NCBI GenBank assembly: GCA_030544215.1
Contig: JARZZO010000005.1
Location: forward strand, 80,629,024 to 80,693,023
Origin: Zantedeschia hybrid cultivar
Taxonomy: Eukaryota; Streptophyta; Magnoliopsida; Alismatales; Araceae
Direction: 5' to 3'
Length of the DNA: 64,000 nt
The translations under genes and the position numbers were made by a program. The notes under the pieces were generated by a model. That model had not been told where the DNA came from. It searched no databases and was given only the letters and a program-made list of their open reading frames with translations. Positions 48,304-61,536 of this stretch are shown here, in pieces. Each line of letters begins with the position of its first letter. Position 1 is the first letter of the stretch.

Positions 48304-51300
48304 TCAGTTCGTTCCATTCAAAATGTGGCAATACTTATTATAGTCTGTTGTATTCTTGAATCCGGGAATAAAATCAGAGAAGAACCTCAGCACGGCTGCG
48401 AGGTGTTGTGAATCATTGGTGGACAAAGCTGCTTCGAGAAACGTGGACGGATGAACTGTAGTCACCTGAAAGAAATGATTCCCGTCAATTCTTTTACATG
48501 GATGATCTCCATAATTCTCAGAAGGAAAACAAAATCACTTGGGGATTGCTAGTACCAGAGTTGAAAAGGGGTTAAATTGAGAACGAAAAACAAAGACAAA
48601 ATCAATCCGAAAGAAATATAAAGAAAAATAAGAGGTATCTGAGATATCTGATAAACTAAACTAGAAGAGGTAACCACTAGGTCATCTTGATGATGTTGTA
48701 TATCCACATACTAATGAGAACATAAATTGCATGCATGCTTGTTTTAATTTCTTCTGTTTTGAGAATAAGCAGAGTGCCTTCTTGCATAAAGAAGAGTAGA
48801 GATACCCAAGAAAGACAGTAATAAGATAAGCATATAAAAGCATAAAATGAACTTGATGCAGGAGTGAAAATAATGTATGAGATGAAAGGATGAGGATGAA
48901 GATTGTGTTACATGTGTTATGACTGTTTGACAGATGTGGATTGCACGGAGATGTGCTAGATCTATATCTTGGATCAACAGCCAAGCATTAGACCACAAAT
49001 TGAAGATAAAAAATCAGCAAATGTTTACACCATATCATAATGTAAATAACATTGACATTACCTTATTCTTTCGTGCATAACGCAAAGCTTCCAGATAGTG
49101 GCCATCTTCCACCAGCAACAAAACATATTCATGATGGAAAGAAAGCTGCCTAAGCATATCCATGCCTAACTTCCTTGTCTGAAAATTGTGATGGCTTGAT
49201 TCAAGAAGTTGCAAAGCAACTTCTTTTGATGGCTCCACAATCTGAAGGAACAACACATGATTGAGTGATTTCCATTTACTAAAAAGGAATTTTAAGCAAA
49301 CTGTGGTTCCCCAATGCAAATGCAAGGACATAGACGCAAACTGAAATTCAGGAGATTCCATAAATTTAAGTTATCAAACATTGTTCCCATTTAGAGATGA
49401 GGATACTGATGGAGGAAGGGTAGGGGGAAGAAAGACAGACAGACGGAGGAGAAATTTTCTGTGATATCTCCAAGATCTCTTACCTCTGATGTGCCAAGAT
49501 GGCACTGAGATCTGAGAAAGTGATCCTTGTTATCGAGTACAAGTACAATATCATACCAAGTACAAGATCAAATTTAATAACATTCAAATTTCTGGAGAAC
49601 TTAAACTAAGATAAAATACTGGATTAAAGTCCGACTCCTGTTGCTCAGTTTGCCCCAGGATTCACCTCAAAAAGCAGCGCAGGTTGTTGAATCTGGCGAT
49701 GAAATGGTAAGGGGAAGGGCGTTTACCCTTGCGGTTTATGCATTGCAACTTGTGCTATATGACATCCAAAAAAAAGGGATGAGAACAAATCCTGTAATGA
49801 GCACTTTTAGGAATGAAGGATCAGCATAATGAACAGAGAACAGGATAAGGGCTGGTAGATTTTGGCAGGCTGGTTACATTTATTCCTATGGTGAGTTGAA
49901 GCAAAGCACACATATCAGGATGCACCCACAAGTACTAACTACCCGCAATACCTTGCAGGACTGACTTTCATTACTGGGACCAAAGGGAGTACCTCTCCAG
50001 ATTTTGTTTTTCCTTTTTTCAAGTGACCAGAAACCACAAACAATCTAGACAAGGAACCCAAGTAGTAACTGAATGATCCTGTCCTTCAAGTGCGCAATCC
50101 GAAATGTTTGGCAGCCACGATAAAGAATATTAACATCTCACCTTATGAATGCTAAGTTCCAGTCACAACTCCACTCTGATCGGACCGCATGAAGTCTGAA
50201 CTTTGCTTTTAGATTTGCCAAGAGCTGGGAGACGAGAGTGATAAATTATTTAGATTCAGCTGCAGGTCCAGGTAGGTTATGGATCCTGTTATTTCAAAAA
50301 GATTGTTGGATCGAACAGTTTGAAACCTGCGCGTGAGCTAACAGTACAAAGAGACAACTAGAAAGACGGATGGATGCAGACATAAGAGGAGAAGGCTGGT
50401 TTCAGAGTGATGTAAACATATCTCTTCAAAGCTTACAGGGGTATCAGAAGACCTTACATAAGGGCAGTGAGGAACTGAGGGCACTATTCAGTTCTTCATC
50501 CAGAGGGTCATTAACCTCTGACTACTAAAGTCATCCCATATCCTGTGCCTCACATGGCCACAATGCTCTTCCCAAGAAGCAGACATTGTGTACTAAACAC
50601 AGCCATCCAAGTTATGGCTGATGTTGCTCCACGACAGCCATATCCTCAACATCCCAACTAAACCTTGACTACCACATCATCCACATCTGCAAGCGGCACA
50701 ATTCTAGGGTGATGTCCAGACAAGGCAGTATTTGTTTCACTATGAACAAGAGATTCTTGAGAACTTGCTCCCAAATTCAACCAGACGGAAACTATGAGGG
50801 GGTTTAATTGGTACAGGAGGGTGTTGATTCTTACTGATAATAAAGTAGGTGCGACCGTTTTGCATGCTGCAATATCATAAAAAAAAAAGTCAAGAGAGAG
50901 ATTATCACACCATCAGGGGAAGTAGGGAACTTTGAAGTGTATTAGCCAGCTGGCTAGGATAACCTGTGAGGTGATTGCTAGTAGCACTGTAGCAGAAGAC
51001 ATTAGTTGGACTTAGTGTATCAAGTTCCAATGTGATGGTCAGAACTAGGAATAAGAGGAAGAAGAAATTAGGAGTTCTTGTTCTGTACATCCTTTCTACC
51101 TTTTTGGTGACAACCATATAACCTGCCTGGTGTATATGGTTTTTTCTTTGTGAGAGGAAGCATTTATTAATTATTGTTGTATGCCTGTAGACCATATTCT
51201 CTTTGTACTAATGAATTGCAGTAAGCATTCACCTTTGATAAAAAATTGTCGATCATAACTACGAATAAGGATTAACACAAAAAAGATGAGATTGCAGAAA

Positions 51301-53342
51301 CAACCTTGTCTAAAATAAACATGGAAAGTTCCGCGTAACGCCCACTGCGAGCAAAAAGTTGTATGGTCATCACATATACATCTGAAGGAACCTTGAGCTT
51401 TTCGACAGAAGCACTGTAAATGAGCACACATCAGAATTATCTTCAAAAGAAAGACAGACCAGTATATGCCATTCCTCTCATCAACAACACAATGCTAAAG
51501 AATAAGCCTACAAAAATACTAAAAAACATCAAGTCAACAGCCAATAAAAATGAGTCTTGGCGATTGGCTTCTACCCAATCTCTTGTCAATTTGATGTACA
51601 TATGGAGTAAGCAATACTAGAACCTTAACTTAGAATTGTTTGCTCTCTTTCTTCTTCTTTTCTTTTCAATTTCTAGTCTCTGTTTCCTGTTTTTCCATTT
51701 CTAGTTGCACTTAGTTAAGATTGTCTACTCTGTTTCCTTTTCTTCATTCATGGTTGCATTTCTTTTAATCTTTTCGTTATAAGATAAAGTTATTCACTGT
51801 TACGTATTCTAGAACATGTTGCAACTAGCTGTAGGCAAGAAATTTTGGCAAGCCTTCTAGCGCAAAGTGACCTCCATTGCCTGTCAACGAGTGTCTGCTA
51901 GGTCCAGGCACAACATATGGAATTATCAGACCAATTGCTCAACAGAAACATAGTTCAAGCCTTCGGAATGCTTAACTGGTCCCAGACTACAGCAAAAGGT
52001 TGACAATGATGATGAATATTGGAGATCAGAAATACCAAAAATGATTTAATGCTTACCCCCTTAGAAACTCTACAATAACAGCGACTAGGTATGGAAGGTC
52101 TCCAGCCATTTCCTCTTCAACAAGTGCAAAGACAAAGCAATACATCTCATCAGGAGACACTGTTACAGAAGGATTCTGAGGCAAAGAGCTATTGGGTTCA
52201 AGTTCTTTAGGCTGCAATGTTGATCGACCATCAGCAACAAAAATTTCAGAATGCATGTTACTCCGTCTGTCATCTCTAGCACCTGAAGCATGAAGATCAA
52301 CACCAGAGGATTTCTCATCAAAGTCACCACAATTAGCCCCAAGTTGCTCAGACTGAAGATTTCCCTCATAATCAGAAACCAAACGTGTAGAATGTCCACC
52401 AACTGTGGATACTGCAGTAAGATAAAGTGGTTCCTTCTCTGTGTCTCTACTAATAGATTGCTGAGGTTTATTCTCTACCCCACCTGAAGAGCTATCTGTG
52501 CGATGAGATGGTGGTTCTTGAGTATTTTCAACCCCAGAGGAGGAAGGTCCAACTGACGAAATGCTTCCATGTCCCTGACCTGTAGTTCCCATTTTGATGG
52601 ACTGCGAATAAGATGCGACCAACACATCTATTGCTCTAGAGATCAGTGATATAGGTCTTCTTTCCAGAATAATAGCGCGCATCATCCCTAGACATAATTG
52701 CTTAATCTGAAACATTTATCGAACAGCACATATTAAGCGAAACTCATGGTAAGATTATCATGAATGTAAATATACAGCCAGCAATAAAGCTGAGCTTTCC
52801 AAGGAGAAATAATGGGTCCTACCCTGATTGGCTCAGACCTTCGCCGCTGAAGAAATTCAAGGATAGAAGGAACTTCCGAGCTACTGGCAGCGATGGCCTA
52901 TAAAAAAGAGATGCTAATGAATTTAAGATCTTCTTTATAAATATTTCTATCCCTGTGGAATGAAGGAGAAAGAATGTTGAATGGGAGGAAGAATCAAAGG
53001 ACTTACTTCCAAGTCCAAATGGAGTCTCCATAGCATGCCATGTTCAGTATCACATATGAGGTCAGGAACTAGAAAGTTCCAGCTATTCCCATACATGATC
53101 CCTTCATAGCCCCTTATTGATTTAGCTTCCACAGGAACAGCTGATCTTGTATTCCCTTGAGAGGAACTTGCATTTGCTACAGACACACTCCTTAGAAGGA
53201 GAGGAAGTGGAGCAGATATTGGCACTAGGGAATCTAAAAATATGTCATAGAGTATAACAACCTTTGCATCCACTTGATGCACCAGAATGACATTGTCAAC
53301 CATACTAACCGCAATTCTGGTTGAGTAAATTGGTAAAGAACC
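48304..53342 (-). CDS. RMC1: RMC1/Mic1-like protein (regulator of MON1-CCZ1), C-terminal six exons, partial
   Basis: Minus-strand exons 53342-53007, 52897-52823, 52706-52057, 51413-51305, 49241-49062 and 48465-48304 join in frame (all GT-AG) to give 503 aa ending in a TGA. Animal RMC1 (C18orf8/Mic1) is a subunit of the MON1-CCZ1 exchange factor that activates Rab7 on late endosomes; the plant role is inferred. The first exon here opens GSLPIYSTRIAVSMVDN and VHQVDAKVVILYDIF, typical of the end of the beta-propeller. Later exons give CLGMMRAIILERRPISLI, a Ser-rich linker with a SSGVEN/SSGGVEN repeat, SDVYVMTIQLFARSGRYAEL, PSKEVALQLLESS and HLAAVLRFFSDFIPGF, the Mic1 domain. Some 230-270 N-terminal residues are missing. 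Their exons should lie past 64000, beyond a LINE-filled intron. Confidence 0.85.
49400..49560. repeat. Dispersed repeat in an intron of the RMC1-like gene
   Basis: Same layout as 25990-26250: a purine-rich block, then TCTCCAAGATCTCTTACC and AGATGGCACTGAGAT. It lies within the intron between exons 51413-51305 and 49241-49062. Its class is unknown. Confidence 0.3.
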
Positions 53343-53666
53343 CTGAAATACAAACAGAAGCATTGTTTCATAAACAAATTATCCAAGACATGAGATTCTG
53401 CATGAAAGCATCATCTCAGCAACTAAATGTAATTCTTCTTCTTGAATAACAATAGCAGCAGTCGTTGAAATTTGTAACTTTTGGTATCATAAAATAATGG
53501 AAATGAAGAAGCATGATTCGATAGTAAACAAAAATGAGCAAATGAATTCTTAGAAAAACTGACAGTCAAACATTACCTTGATAACACAAAAAAACTAATA
53601 AAGTAAAATTCAAATATACCATCTATTGTTAATAATTTGATATCCTTTCTTCTAGATCGTGCATCA
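53343..53666 (-). other. Intron of the RMC1-like gene before the LINE
   Basis: AT-rich sequence with an acceptor site (TTTCAG) at its left edge on the minus strand. No further exon of the gene is visible here. Confidence 0.6.
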
Positions 53667-53683
53667 AAGTTTGTGCTACCCTT
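53667..53683. repeat. Target-site duplication of the LINE, left copy
   Basis: AAGTTTGTGCTACCCTT occurs here and at 62995-63011, and again at 63016-63032. The 17-bp match flanks the LINE precisely, with the poly(A) tail (T run on this strand) next to the left copy. Confidence 0.9.
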
Positions 53684-55326
53684 TTTTTTAATGTGGGTAG
53701 TACCACTTGTATTATAAAAGAAAACAAATATACATGCACAAGTAAGAAGGGAAAAGAACAAAATTCCCCCCCACACAAAACACCAAGAAGGTGTGCCCCC
53801 CAATCACCTATCCTCCAAAAGACCCAACAATGAGGACTTGCTCATGTTAGTATTGCAAGAAAATTCAGCCCACCCTTTAACCTTCTCACAAACAAAAGAA
53901 AAAGTCCTCTAAGGCATGGAAGCTTCTCTCCTAAAGATCCGACTATTTCGCTCCATCCATGATTCCATATAGCCCATATAGTCGCATGGAGGATGAACCA
54001 CCAGAGAACTCGGTCCTTCTTCAATGCCCAAGCTCTCCCCTATGAACCAAGGAGTCCTTCGACGGAAGAAAAACCCAAGCATGGCACTTGAAAAAGGTCC
54101 CCAAGAAGTTGCCACACCTCCCTAGCAAAAGAGCAATGAATCAAGAGGTGGTCCACTGATTCTTCCTCCTCAGCACACATACAACAGCCTGTCTCCAAAT
54201 TAGGCATGAATATAGCCAACCTGTCCCGAGTGGGCAACCTGCTCTCCATACCAAAAATTGCACCTTCGGAGGTCTTTTGACCTTCTACACTGAAGAAAAT
54301 AGAGAGTATCTAGAGCCCCCATCCGAAATGACAGAGTAGGTAGACTTGACCGAGTGCATTTCTGCCCTATCCCATCTCCAAATCCATCGATCATCCTTAT
54401 CTGGATCAATATGAATGGACTGCAGCCACCAATTAGCACTATTAGATCCTCCATTTCTGCTTGTCTCAAATGTCTTCTAAATAAGGGAGTCCAAAAAGTT
54501 TGTCCTTTACTCCCCTCGGCCACTTGGAATACTCTAGCTGCATGCTGCAAGGAAATCTCAAAGAGCTGCGAGACAAGGACCCTCGAAGGCTGAGAAGTGC
54601 ACCACGCATCCTCCTAGAAAGAAGTGCTCCTACCATAACCAACCACAATGAATGACCCCGCCGAAAACACATCTGCACTGGAGAGAATGCCCTTCCAAAC
54701 CGGGAAGAATTATACAAAGTTGGTAGACAAAAATCTTAATGTCTAGAGTGAGCATAGTACTTTTGGGCAATCACCTGGAGCCATAGACCCTGAGCATGTG
54801 GAACTAGCTTCCACAGCCATTCGAAGAGGAGAACCAAGTTGAAAAGCTTGATGTTCTTCAAACCTAAACCCCCATTTTCCTTAGATCTGCATACCCTCTT
54901 CCAGGATACATTGAAACCACCCTTCTTAACATCTCCTGCACCAAGCCATAAGAATCTGGCTCTATGAGAGTCCAGTTTCTTGGCCACCTCAGACGACACC
55001 TTGAAGATAGAGAGGAAGTAAATAGGAAGGAAATCTAGGACTGACCTACACAGGGTCAATCTCTCACCAAAGGATAATAACCTCCCTTTCCAACTAGCAA
55101 GTCGGATGTCAAACCTTTGACCACCTTCTCCCATCTCTACATCTGAGGAGCTCAGGAGTAAGTGGCATCCCCAAGTATGAGACATGAAACACACCCCTCT
55201 GACAACCCAAAATGAAAGCAACTCTTCTAAATTCAGAATCCCCAAGGTTGATGGCGAATAACTGACTCTTGTTTAAGTTGACTGCCAAATTTGTAACATT
55301 TGTTACCAATTCCAGCGCAAACCTAG

Positions 55327-55828
55327 TGTAAGACCCCACCCAAAAAAAAAATCCAAGGGCATATCCATAAAATTCTTAAAAAGTATAAATACAATTAGTA
55401 AAAATTTAGGGCTTATAATGTCATAGACTATTTTATATGGTCTTAAATGAAATTATAAAAGGTTTAAAAGGTATCTTTAAAAAGTTGAAAAAGACTCATC
55501 ATCGATCACTTAGTAAAGAAATGAGGATACATGTACAATTGATAAAAGATAAGGGACTTAAATGTAAAATTGTTCATTTAAATTTAATGGGTTATTGGGC
55601 CTAAACTTAGGGAGTTTATTGGACAGTTAATGGACCCCATTTAATGGGTCTAATGGACCCTAATTATAGGCCTTAATGGGCCATATTTAAAGGGCCTAAA
55701 TAGGCTGAAATTAAAGGCCCAACGAGGGGTTTGTTAACGGGGCCCAACCGCCCTTCCCCTTCTATAAATAGGGGGAAGGGGGGCTGCAAGGGGGCAGCAG
55801 CAGGGGGTAAGGAAGAGAGAAAGAGAAG

Positions 55829-55869
<41 letters not shown>

Positions 55870-58154
55870 AAGAAGAAGGAAAAGGGGAGGTGGCTCGGTG
55901 GTGGTCTGACAGCAGTCTTCTTGGTAAAAGGTAGGGTGATACTCCCTTAATAATCCTTTTTCGTTTTGACTTTAGAAGGGGGATATAATGTATAATAAAA
56001 ATTATATTTTTAGGGAAGAGGTTATGATTTGATAATTTGTGTTCTAAAGATAAGTAAAGAATAATTTTATGGATTATGAATATTTCATATTGAGTATGCG
56101 GTAGCAAAAATAGGAATATGTTTTTAAGGATTCTAATTCTGTAATACTTATAATTTAAATGCATGAAATTTGAGGAGAGTTTAAAATTATAGAGCATGAT
56201 ATTGTAACATGCACAGTGGTTTATTTAGCATGTTTTTATGTCTTTCTAAATATTATTGTGAAGGTTTAATAAAAGATAGATAATTTGCATGGAAAAGGGG
56301 GATGGTTAAGTTATGAATCAAGTCTGATACTAGAAAGCATGCATAACATGATTTATTGTGGGATAACGAGAAACAAGAGAAAATTGTGTCTATTATTCTC
56401 TTATTTAAGAAAACTTATGAAGGGATTAAGATTTATAATAAATGACTTTATTTAATTTGCATATGCTTGTACAATGTATACATGTTTGCATGTAGTTTTA
56501 ATCGGTTTTCTCTATGATTCATATGTTGTTTTTCCTAGGAAGTATACTAGAATATGTCTATGAAAATGTAAGATATGGCGAATCATAATAAACCCTATAT
56601 ATTGTGCTACGATGTAAGGAATAAATAAATTAAAAAAGATCTCATGATGACAACCCCAAGAAGGGGGACAAGGAGAACAAGAATGTGAACATTGAAAGGC
56701 ACCCCCCAAAACATTTTCTAATAAAGAAAGAACAGATGAAAGAAAGTTATACGAAGGCTAGGAAGCCTTCCATGATGATGAACCTTTATGTTAATAATAA
56801 ACAATGGTTCCATGATGATCCATGAAGAAAAGACTTCACACACACACACACACAGGTATTTTCTACGATGATTTGTTTTTCTTTCTATAAAGAAAAGAAG
56901 TGCAATTATAGCTAGCGGGACGACGGCACGCCTCCCGGGGATAAGGTGGCATACGGAAAGCTCCTTAACGATGTGTGGTGCCGAGACAGGAGCATCCATT
57001 CATTGGTTACGGTCCCATAGTCCAGGTTTAGGACCTCGGCTGGGCAGAGGACAGAGTTTCTACTTGAGTGCACTCATAGGTTGGGGCGTGGACGTGCAAT
57101 GAGGGAGTGTAGGTACACTGCAGACCCAACTTAACCCTTTCTAGCCTCTTCAGTAAGTTTTCGGAGACTTACTGGGTTGGGTAGGCTGTAGGGTGATCGG
57201 TGCGTCGGAGAAAGGACCTACTCACCGTTACGACTATTAGTTCATAGTTATGCATGTCACTTATGATCAAAAGGATGAGTCACCCTACGAACTTACAACT
57301 TATGAACGAATAATGAACTTTATGACAAATCGGATAATGATTATGAGAAAACGACCGATCAGGTGAATAATTAACGAATGAAAGACTCAATCCTGAGACA
57401 TTATGTCAATGACTGACAGAAGATACTTATATATTTTCTATGCTAGTATAAAGTACTACTAAAAGGAAGGAATGTATGAAAATGTGTGATAGTTATTATT
57501 CTGTTAAGTGTTTTTTCATTTCCGGTTCACGTTGTTTTACGATACCTGCATTCCATATTAGTTTAAAGCATCATTCCATTAAAGTCCTATATATTTATGA
57601 GCACATTATTAAGTATAATCTGAATATTAATAATAAAAGAATAAAATCTGTAAATTGGTATACATCAACTTATGAAGTTTAACCTTGGAATTTTATTACA
57701 TTTATTACTTTAATTCCAACTGTTACTTATAACTGCTAACAAGATAAGAAATTGCATATTATACATAAGTTAGAAGAGAACAAATGAGTTGGTGTGTGTG
57801 TGTGAAAGTGAGATATCAATAAGGATGTAAATAATTCTTACTGAGAACTCAATTTACGGATTCTCATAAAAGCTATTTAACATATTTTCAAAGACTTGCA
57901 GTGGATGACGGAAAAAAAGAAAAGATAGCTCCAATGACAGAGAAAAAGGAAAGATAGCTCCAGTTCATATTTAGAAAAAAAAATTCAGGTATGACTAGTT
58001 TATGTAATTATTTGGGATATACTGCTTATTTCTTCTATATTTCTGTTGTATGATGGACATGATCTACATGTTGTTCCCTTACATTTATGCTCCTTATTAT
58101 TTTATTTTTGCTCTTGTGCACCTATCGGAGATCTGTAAAAGTTGGGCCGTTACA
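55327..58154 (+). mobile_element. Solo LTR of 2.8 kb, Tekay/Del-like, inside the LINE
   Basis: Begins TGTAAGACCCCACCC and ends GGGCCGTTACA, with near-matching 5-bp flanks CCTAG (55322-55326) and CGTAG (58155-58159). It splits the LINE reverse transcriptase cleanly: the YADD half ends at 58155 and the rest resumes at 55326. A TATA box (TATAAATA, 55763-55770) precedes a G-rich leader and a (GA)n run at about 55830-55866. No gag/pol and no second LTR are present, so the element has collapsed to one LTR. The length and end sequences recall Tekay/Del chromoviruses; this lineage call is inference. Confidence 0.8.
56838..56856. repeat. (CA)n microsatellite
   Basis: About nine CA units within the solo LTR. 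Confidence 0.85.
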
Positions 58155-60951
58155 CGTAGCCACCAGCAACTAACCATTATCAACTGGCACCAGCAGGATC
58201 ATATCATCAGCATACTGCAGGTGAGAAACTAACAACCCTAAAGGTGAGACCTAAAGACCACTGAGTAGACCTAAATCCTCAGCTATGCTCCAAACTCTGC
58301 TCAAAATATATACGACCAGAATGAATAGCAATAAGGGTCCCCCTGCTAAGGCCTCTACCGCTATGAAAGAAAGATGTTGGTTGACCATTAACTAGCACCG
58401 CAAATGAGGCTAAAGAGATACATTCCTTGATCCATCAAATTCATCTATCACCAAACAAACATTTCTGGCTAACCTTGTCATAAGCCTTCTCAAAGTCCAG
58501 CTTCAGCAACAGGCCACTACTATGATGCTGCTTCAAATAGTGCAGAGCCTCATGTGCCACAAGGAAGTTATCCTAGATGAGTCTCCCTTTGACAAAAGAC
58601 CCCTAGTTGTCACTAACCACCTTGCCAACCGTAGACTCAAGTCTAAAGGCCAAAGCCTTAGTAATTATCTTGTATACTCCATCTGACAAACTAATCGGCC
58701 TGTAGTATGAAAGACAATTTGTTCCTGCTTTCTTAGGGATAAGTGCAATAAAAGTTTTATTGATATCCCTGAGGTGTACCCTGCCTTCCTGAAAGACAAC
58801 AACAGCATGGAGAATATCATACTTCACAATGTCCCAACAATGTTGGAAGAAGACCATAGTGAACCCATCTGGCCCTAAGGCCTTGTCACCTACCAAAGCA
58901 AAGACAACCCTCCTAATTTCCTCCTCTACAAAAGGAGCAGACAGAGTATCCCTCTCATCCTCAATAGGAAGGGAACAAGTCAACTGCAAAAGTAGGTCAC
59001 CTGAAAACATCCTCCGAGAATAGTCTGGAATAGAACTCCATAATATGCTCCCTCACTATGGAGTTGCATGAGTATATCTAGTTACCATCCTTAAGAAACT
59101 TGATGTGGTTCATTCTTCTTCTCCCTAAGGCCACATGCTAAAAATAGATAGTATTTTTGTCCCCCTCCTTTATCAACTTCACCCTTGACCTGTACTTCCA
59201 ATAGATCTCTTCCCTTAACAGGGTCTCCTCAAAGTCAGCTCTGAGTATTTCTCTATTGGCCTTGTCCTCTACATCCAACAAGCATGCTTCTTCTAGGGTG
59301 TCCAAGACCTCTAGTTGCTCCACAATCCTGTTTGGCAGCTTTACTTGGCACTGTCTTGGAAGTCCCCCATTTAGCAAGACTAAAGGACATCCTCCTTAAC
59401 TTGAGAACCAACCTTGCCATCTCATTAGGGGCCTAAATATCCTCTTGCCAGCAGGAGGCAACCACCTTAAAGAAATCTTCCTCTCTCAACCAAAATCTCT
59501 CCAACTTAAACCTGGGTCTCCTAGAGGTTGTGACATGGGATCTTAACAGAATAGGCTTACGATCTGAAAGTGTTCTCACTAAACATTGAGTCTTCATCAA
59601 TGAAAAGTGGTCTTCCCAGTCTACTGAGACTAGAAACTTGTCCAACCTCGAGAGTGATGGATCCTCCTCAGATTGGACCAAGTGAATGAAGTGTTAGCTG
59701 TCAACACATCAACAAGAGTTGCCTCAGCAATGAACTCTCTGAAGTCCTCCATCTCTGACCCTAAGTGAGATCTCCCACTACTTTCCTCTGATGATTTGAT
59801 AGCATTGAAATCCCCCCCATACACACCAAGGCCTCCCTTCCTGCCTCTGCATAGCTAAAAGCTCCTCCCAAAGTAGTTTCTTAGTTGTAATTCCCTGTAG
59901 ACCATAAACACTTGTAAAGTCCCACAAAAAGCCATCACTAATACTACGAAACGTGAGGGTCACTGAAGAAGGCCCTACAAGTCTTCGACCATCAGCTTCT
60001 ACCACCACATACTCATTTCACAAAACCATAATGCTACCTGCATTTCCCACAACGGTGACACCACCGCTTTGTTTAGCTTATTACCCCCCTATTTCTTTCA
60101 TAATGACCTCCCATTCCCTTGCACTTGGTTTCTTGAATGCACAACACATCTGGCCTGCACCTCCTCACCAACTCCCTTAATGCCCTCCTCTTCTCCTTCC
60201 CACACAAGCCCCTAATGTTCCACGAGATGATCCTCATGGAGAACACCTATAAGAGAACCACCTTCCTCCTCCCCCTTCCCTACCTTACTACCACCCTCCT
60301 CCCCATACCCCTTCTGATTAGTGGATGTCCTCTCTCCTTTGGCACCCTTGCCAACCCCAGCTGCCACCTCTTCTGAATCTTGAGAAAAACTTGTCTCACA
60401 TCTTTCTCCAGCCCCTCAAAGGACACTCCCACCTTCTCCACCACCTCTTCAACCTTCCCCTCTGTGAGCTGACTCACTTTACTCAGCAGCTTCTTCACTT
60501 CCTCTCTCCCCAACTCAGTATCCCCAGAGTCCACCTCCATTCCCCCTTCCCCATCATACTGATCTGGAAGCGAGCATGGCACCAAGGAAAGATCACCTCT
60601 GGGATGCTTGACAGCACCCTCAACCTGCCTCTAGCAGAGCAGGTCCAACATGTCCTTCCCACCATTTCCAGGCTGCTGAGTGAGGCCAACGGGGAAGGGT
60701 ACAGCATCTATCATCTCCAAACCCTGAGAGCATAGACGATCTACATAAGAAGCTCCCCCAAACACTCCGACATGGGCCATCTACTGCCGTCGACCCAAAT
60801 TAACACTTGCCCCCTTTGAAGCCTCCTCCAAAGGGCCAACATTCGGCATGACCCCTGGAGCAACCGAGGCTACCTCCTACCGCCGTCTCGGGCTCACACA
60901 GGACACCTCCAAAGCCTCTACTATGGGGCCAGTAACCGACGTGACCATGGA

Positions 60952-61536
60952 TTACGGAATCGGCCGATTTCGATCCGATTCGGGGGAGATTTCACTGTCC
61001 CCCCCCCCCCCCCCCGCCCCACTTATTTCAAAAAAAAAAAAAAAAAAAAAGGTGTGAATCGGTCCGAATCAGGCCAGTCTTGATCCGGTTTGGCCCGATT
61101 CAGGTGCTCCCGGATCCCCCCTTAGCCAACAGCCAGTAGCGTTTCTGCTGCTGGCTGCTGCCCTTCCCCCAGCCCCTCCCCCTCCCCCGGCCACCACTGC
61201 CACTCGCCACCGGTCCCCCCGCCGCCGGCATCTTTTTAAGGTATTTTTTATTAATTTCATGTGAAATCCTTCATAATGTCTTTTTTAATAAGTACACAAC
61301 AATAATCATTAGCGACTTAGTTGTCTTTAATGTATATTTTTTTTATGAATGTACATGAATTGCATTTATTTTTATTGTGCATTCATTGAATAATATGTAT
61401 ACAATTTTTTCTGATTTTTTTTTATTTTTTTCTGATTTTTTATGATTTTTTCTTTTTTTTTATTATTTTTTTAAATCCAACCGAGTCGGATCGGGATCGC
61501 CGGGTCCCGATTCGGGGACCCGATCTGACCCGGAAT
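60952..61536. mobile_element. MITE-like insertion in the LINE
   Basis: Flanked by ACCATGGA (60944-60951) and TCCATGGA (61537-61544), 7 of 8 identical, fitting a hAT-type duplication. Ends TTACGGAATCGG and CCCGGAAT are weakly inverted. Subterminal words CCGATTCGGG and CGGGTCCCGATTCGGGG recall the word-like repeats of the other MITEs. It contains a 17-18-bp C run at about 60999, a long A run at about 61030, and a T-rich stretch at 61410-61470. Confidence 0.55.

Larger units (their letters stand above)
54040..60237 (-). pseudogene. LINE ORF2: endonuclease, reverse transcriptase, zinc-binding end (broken)
   Basis: Read leftward from 60237 it starts MRIISWNIRGLCGKEKRR, the apurinic-type endonuclease start, with VLCIQETKCK next and later GGDFNAIKSSEES and SFTWSN. 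Then come EEIYWKYRSRVKLIKEGD, the RT start DKALGPDGFTMVFFQHCWDI, ALIPKKAG, YRPISLSDGVYK, and the active-site YADD at 58203-58214. After the inserted LTR the frame resumes with VNLNKSQLFAINLG, SYLGMPL, RARFLWLGAG and GGLGLKN, ending with a Cys/His zf-RVT-like part (CCMCAEEEESVDHLLIHCSF). Frameshifts near 59815, 59670 and elsewhere prevent translation. Confidence 0.88.

Noticed and set aside
55673..56197. 174-codon frame on the minus strand
   Set aside because: It lies inside the solo LTR and spans the (GA)n run, giving a poly-Ser/Leu tract. No homology is recognised.
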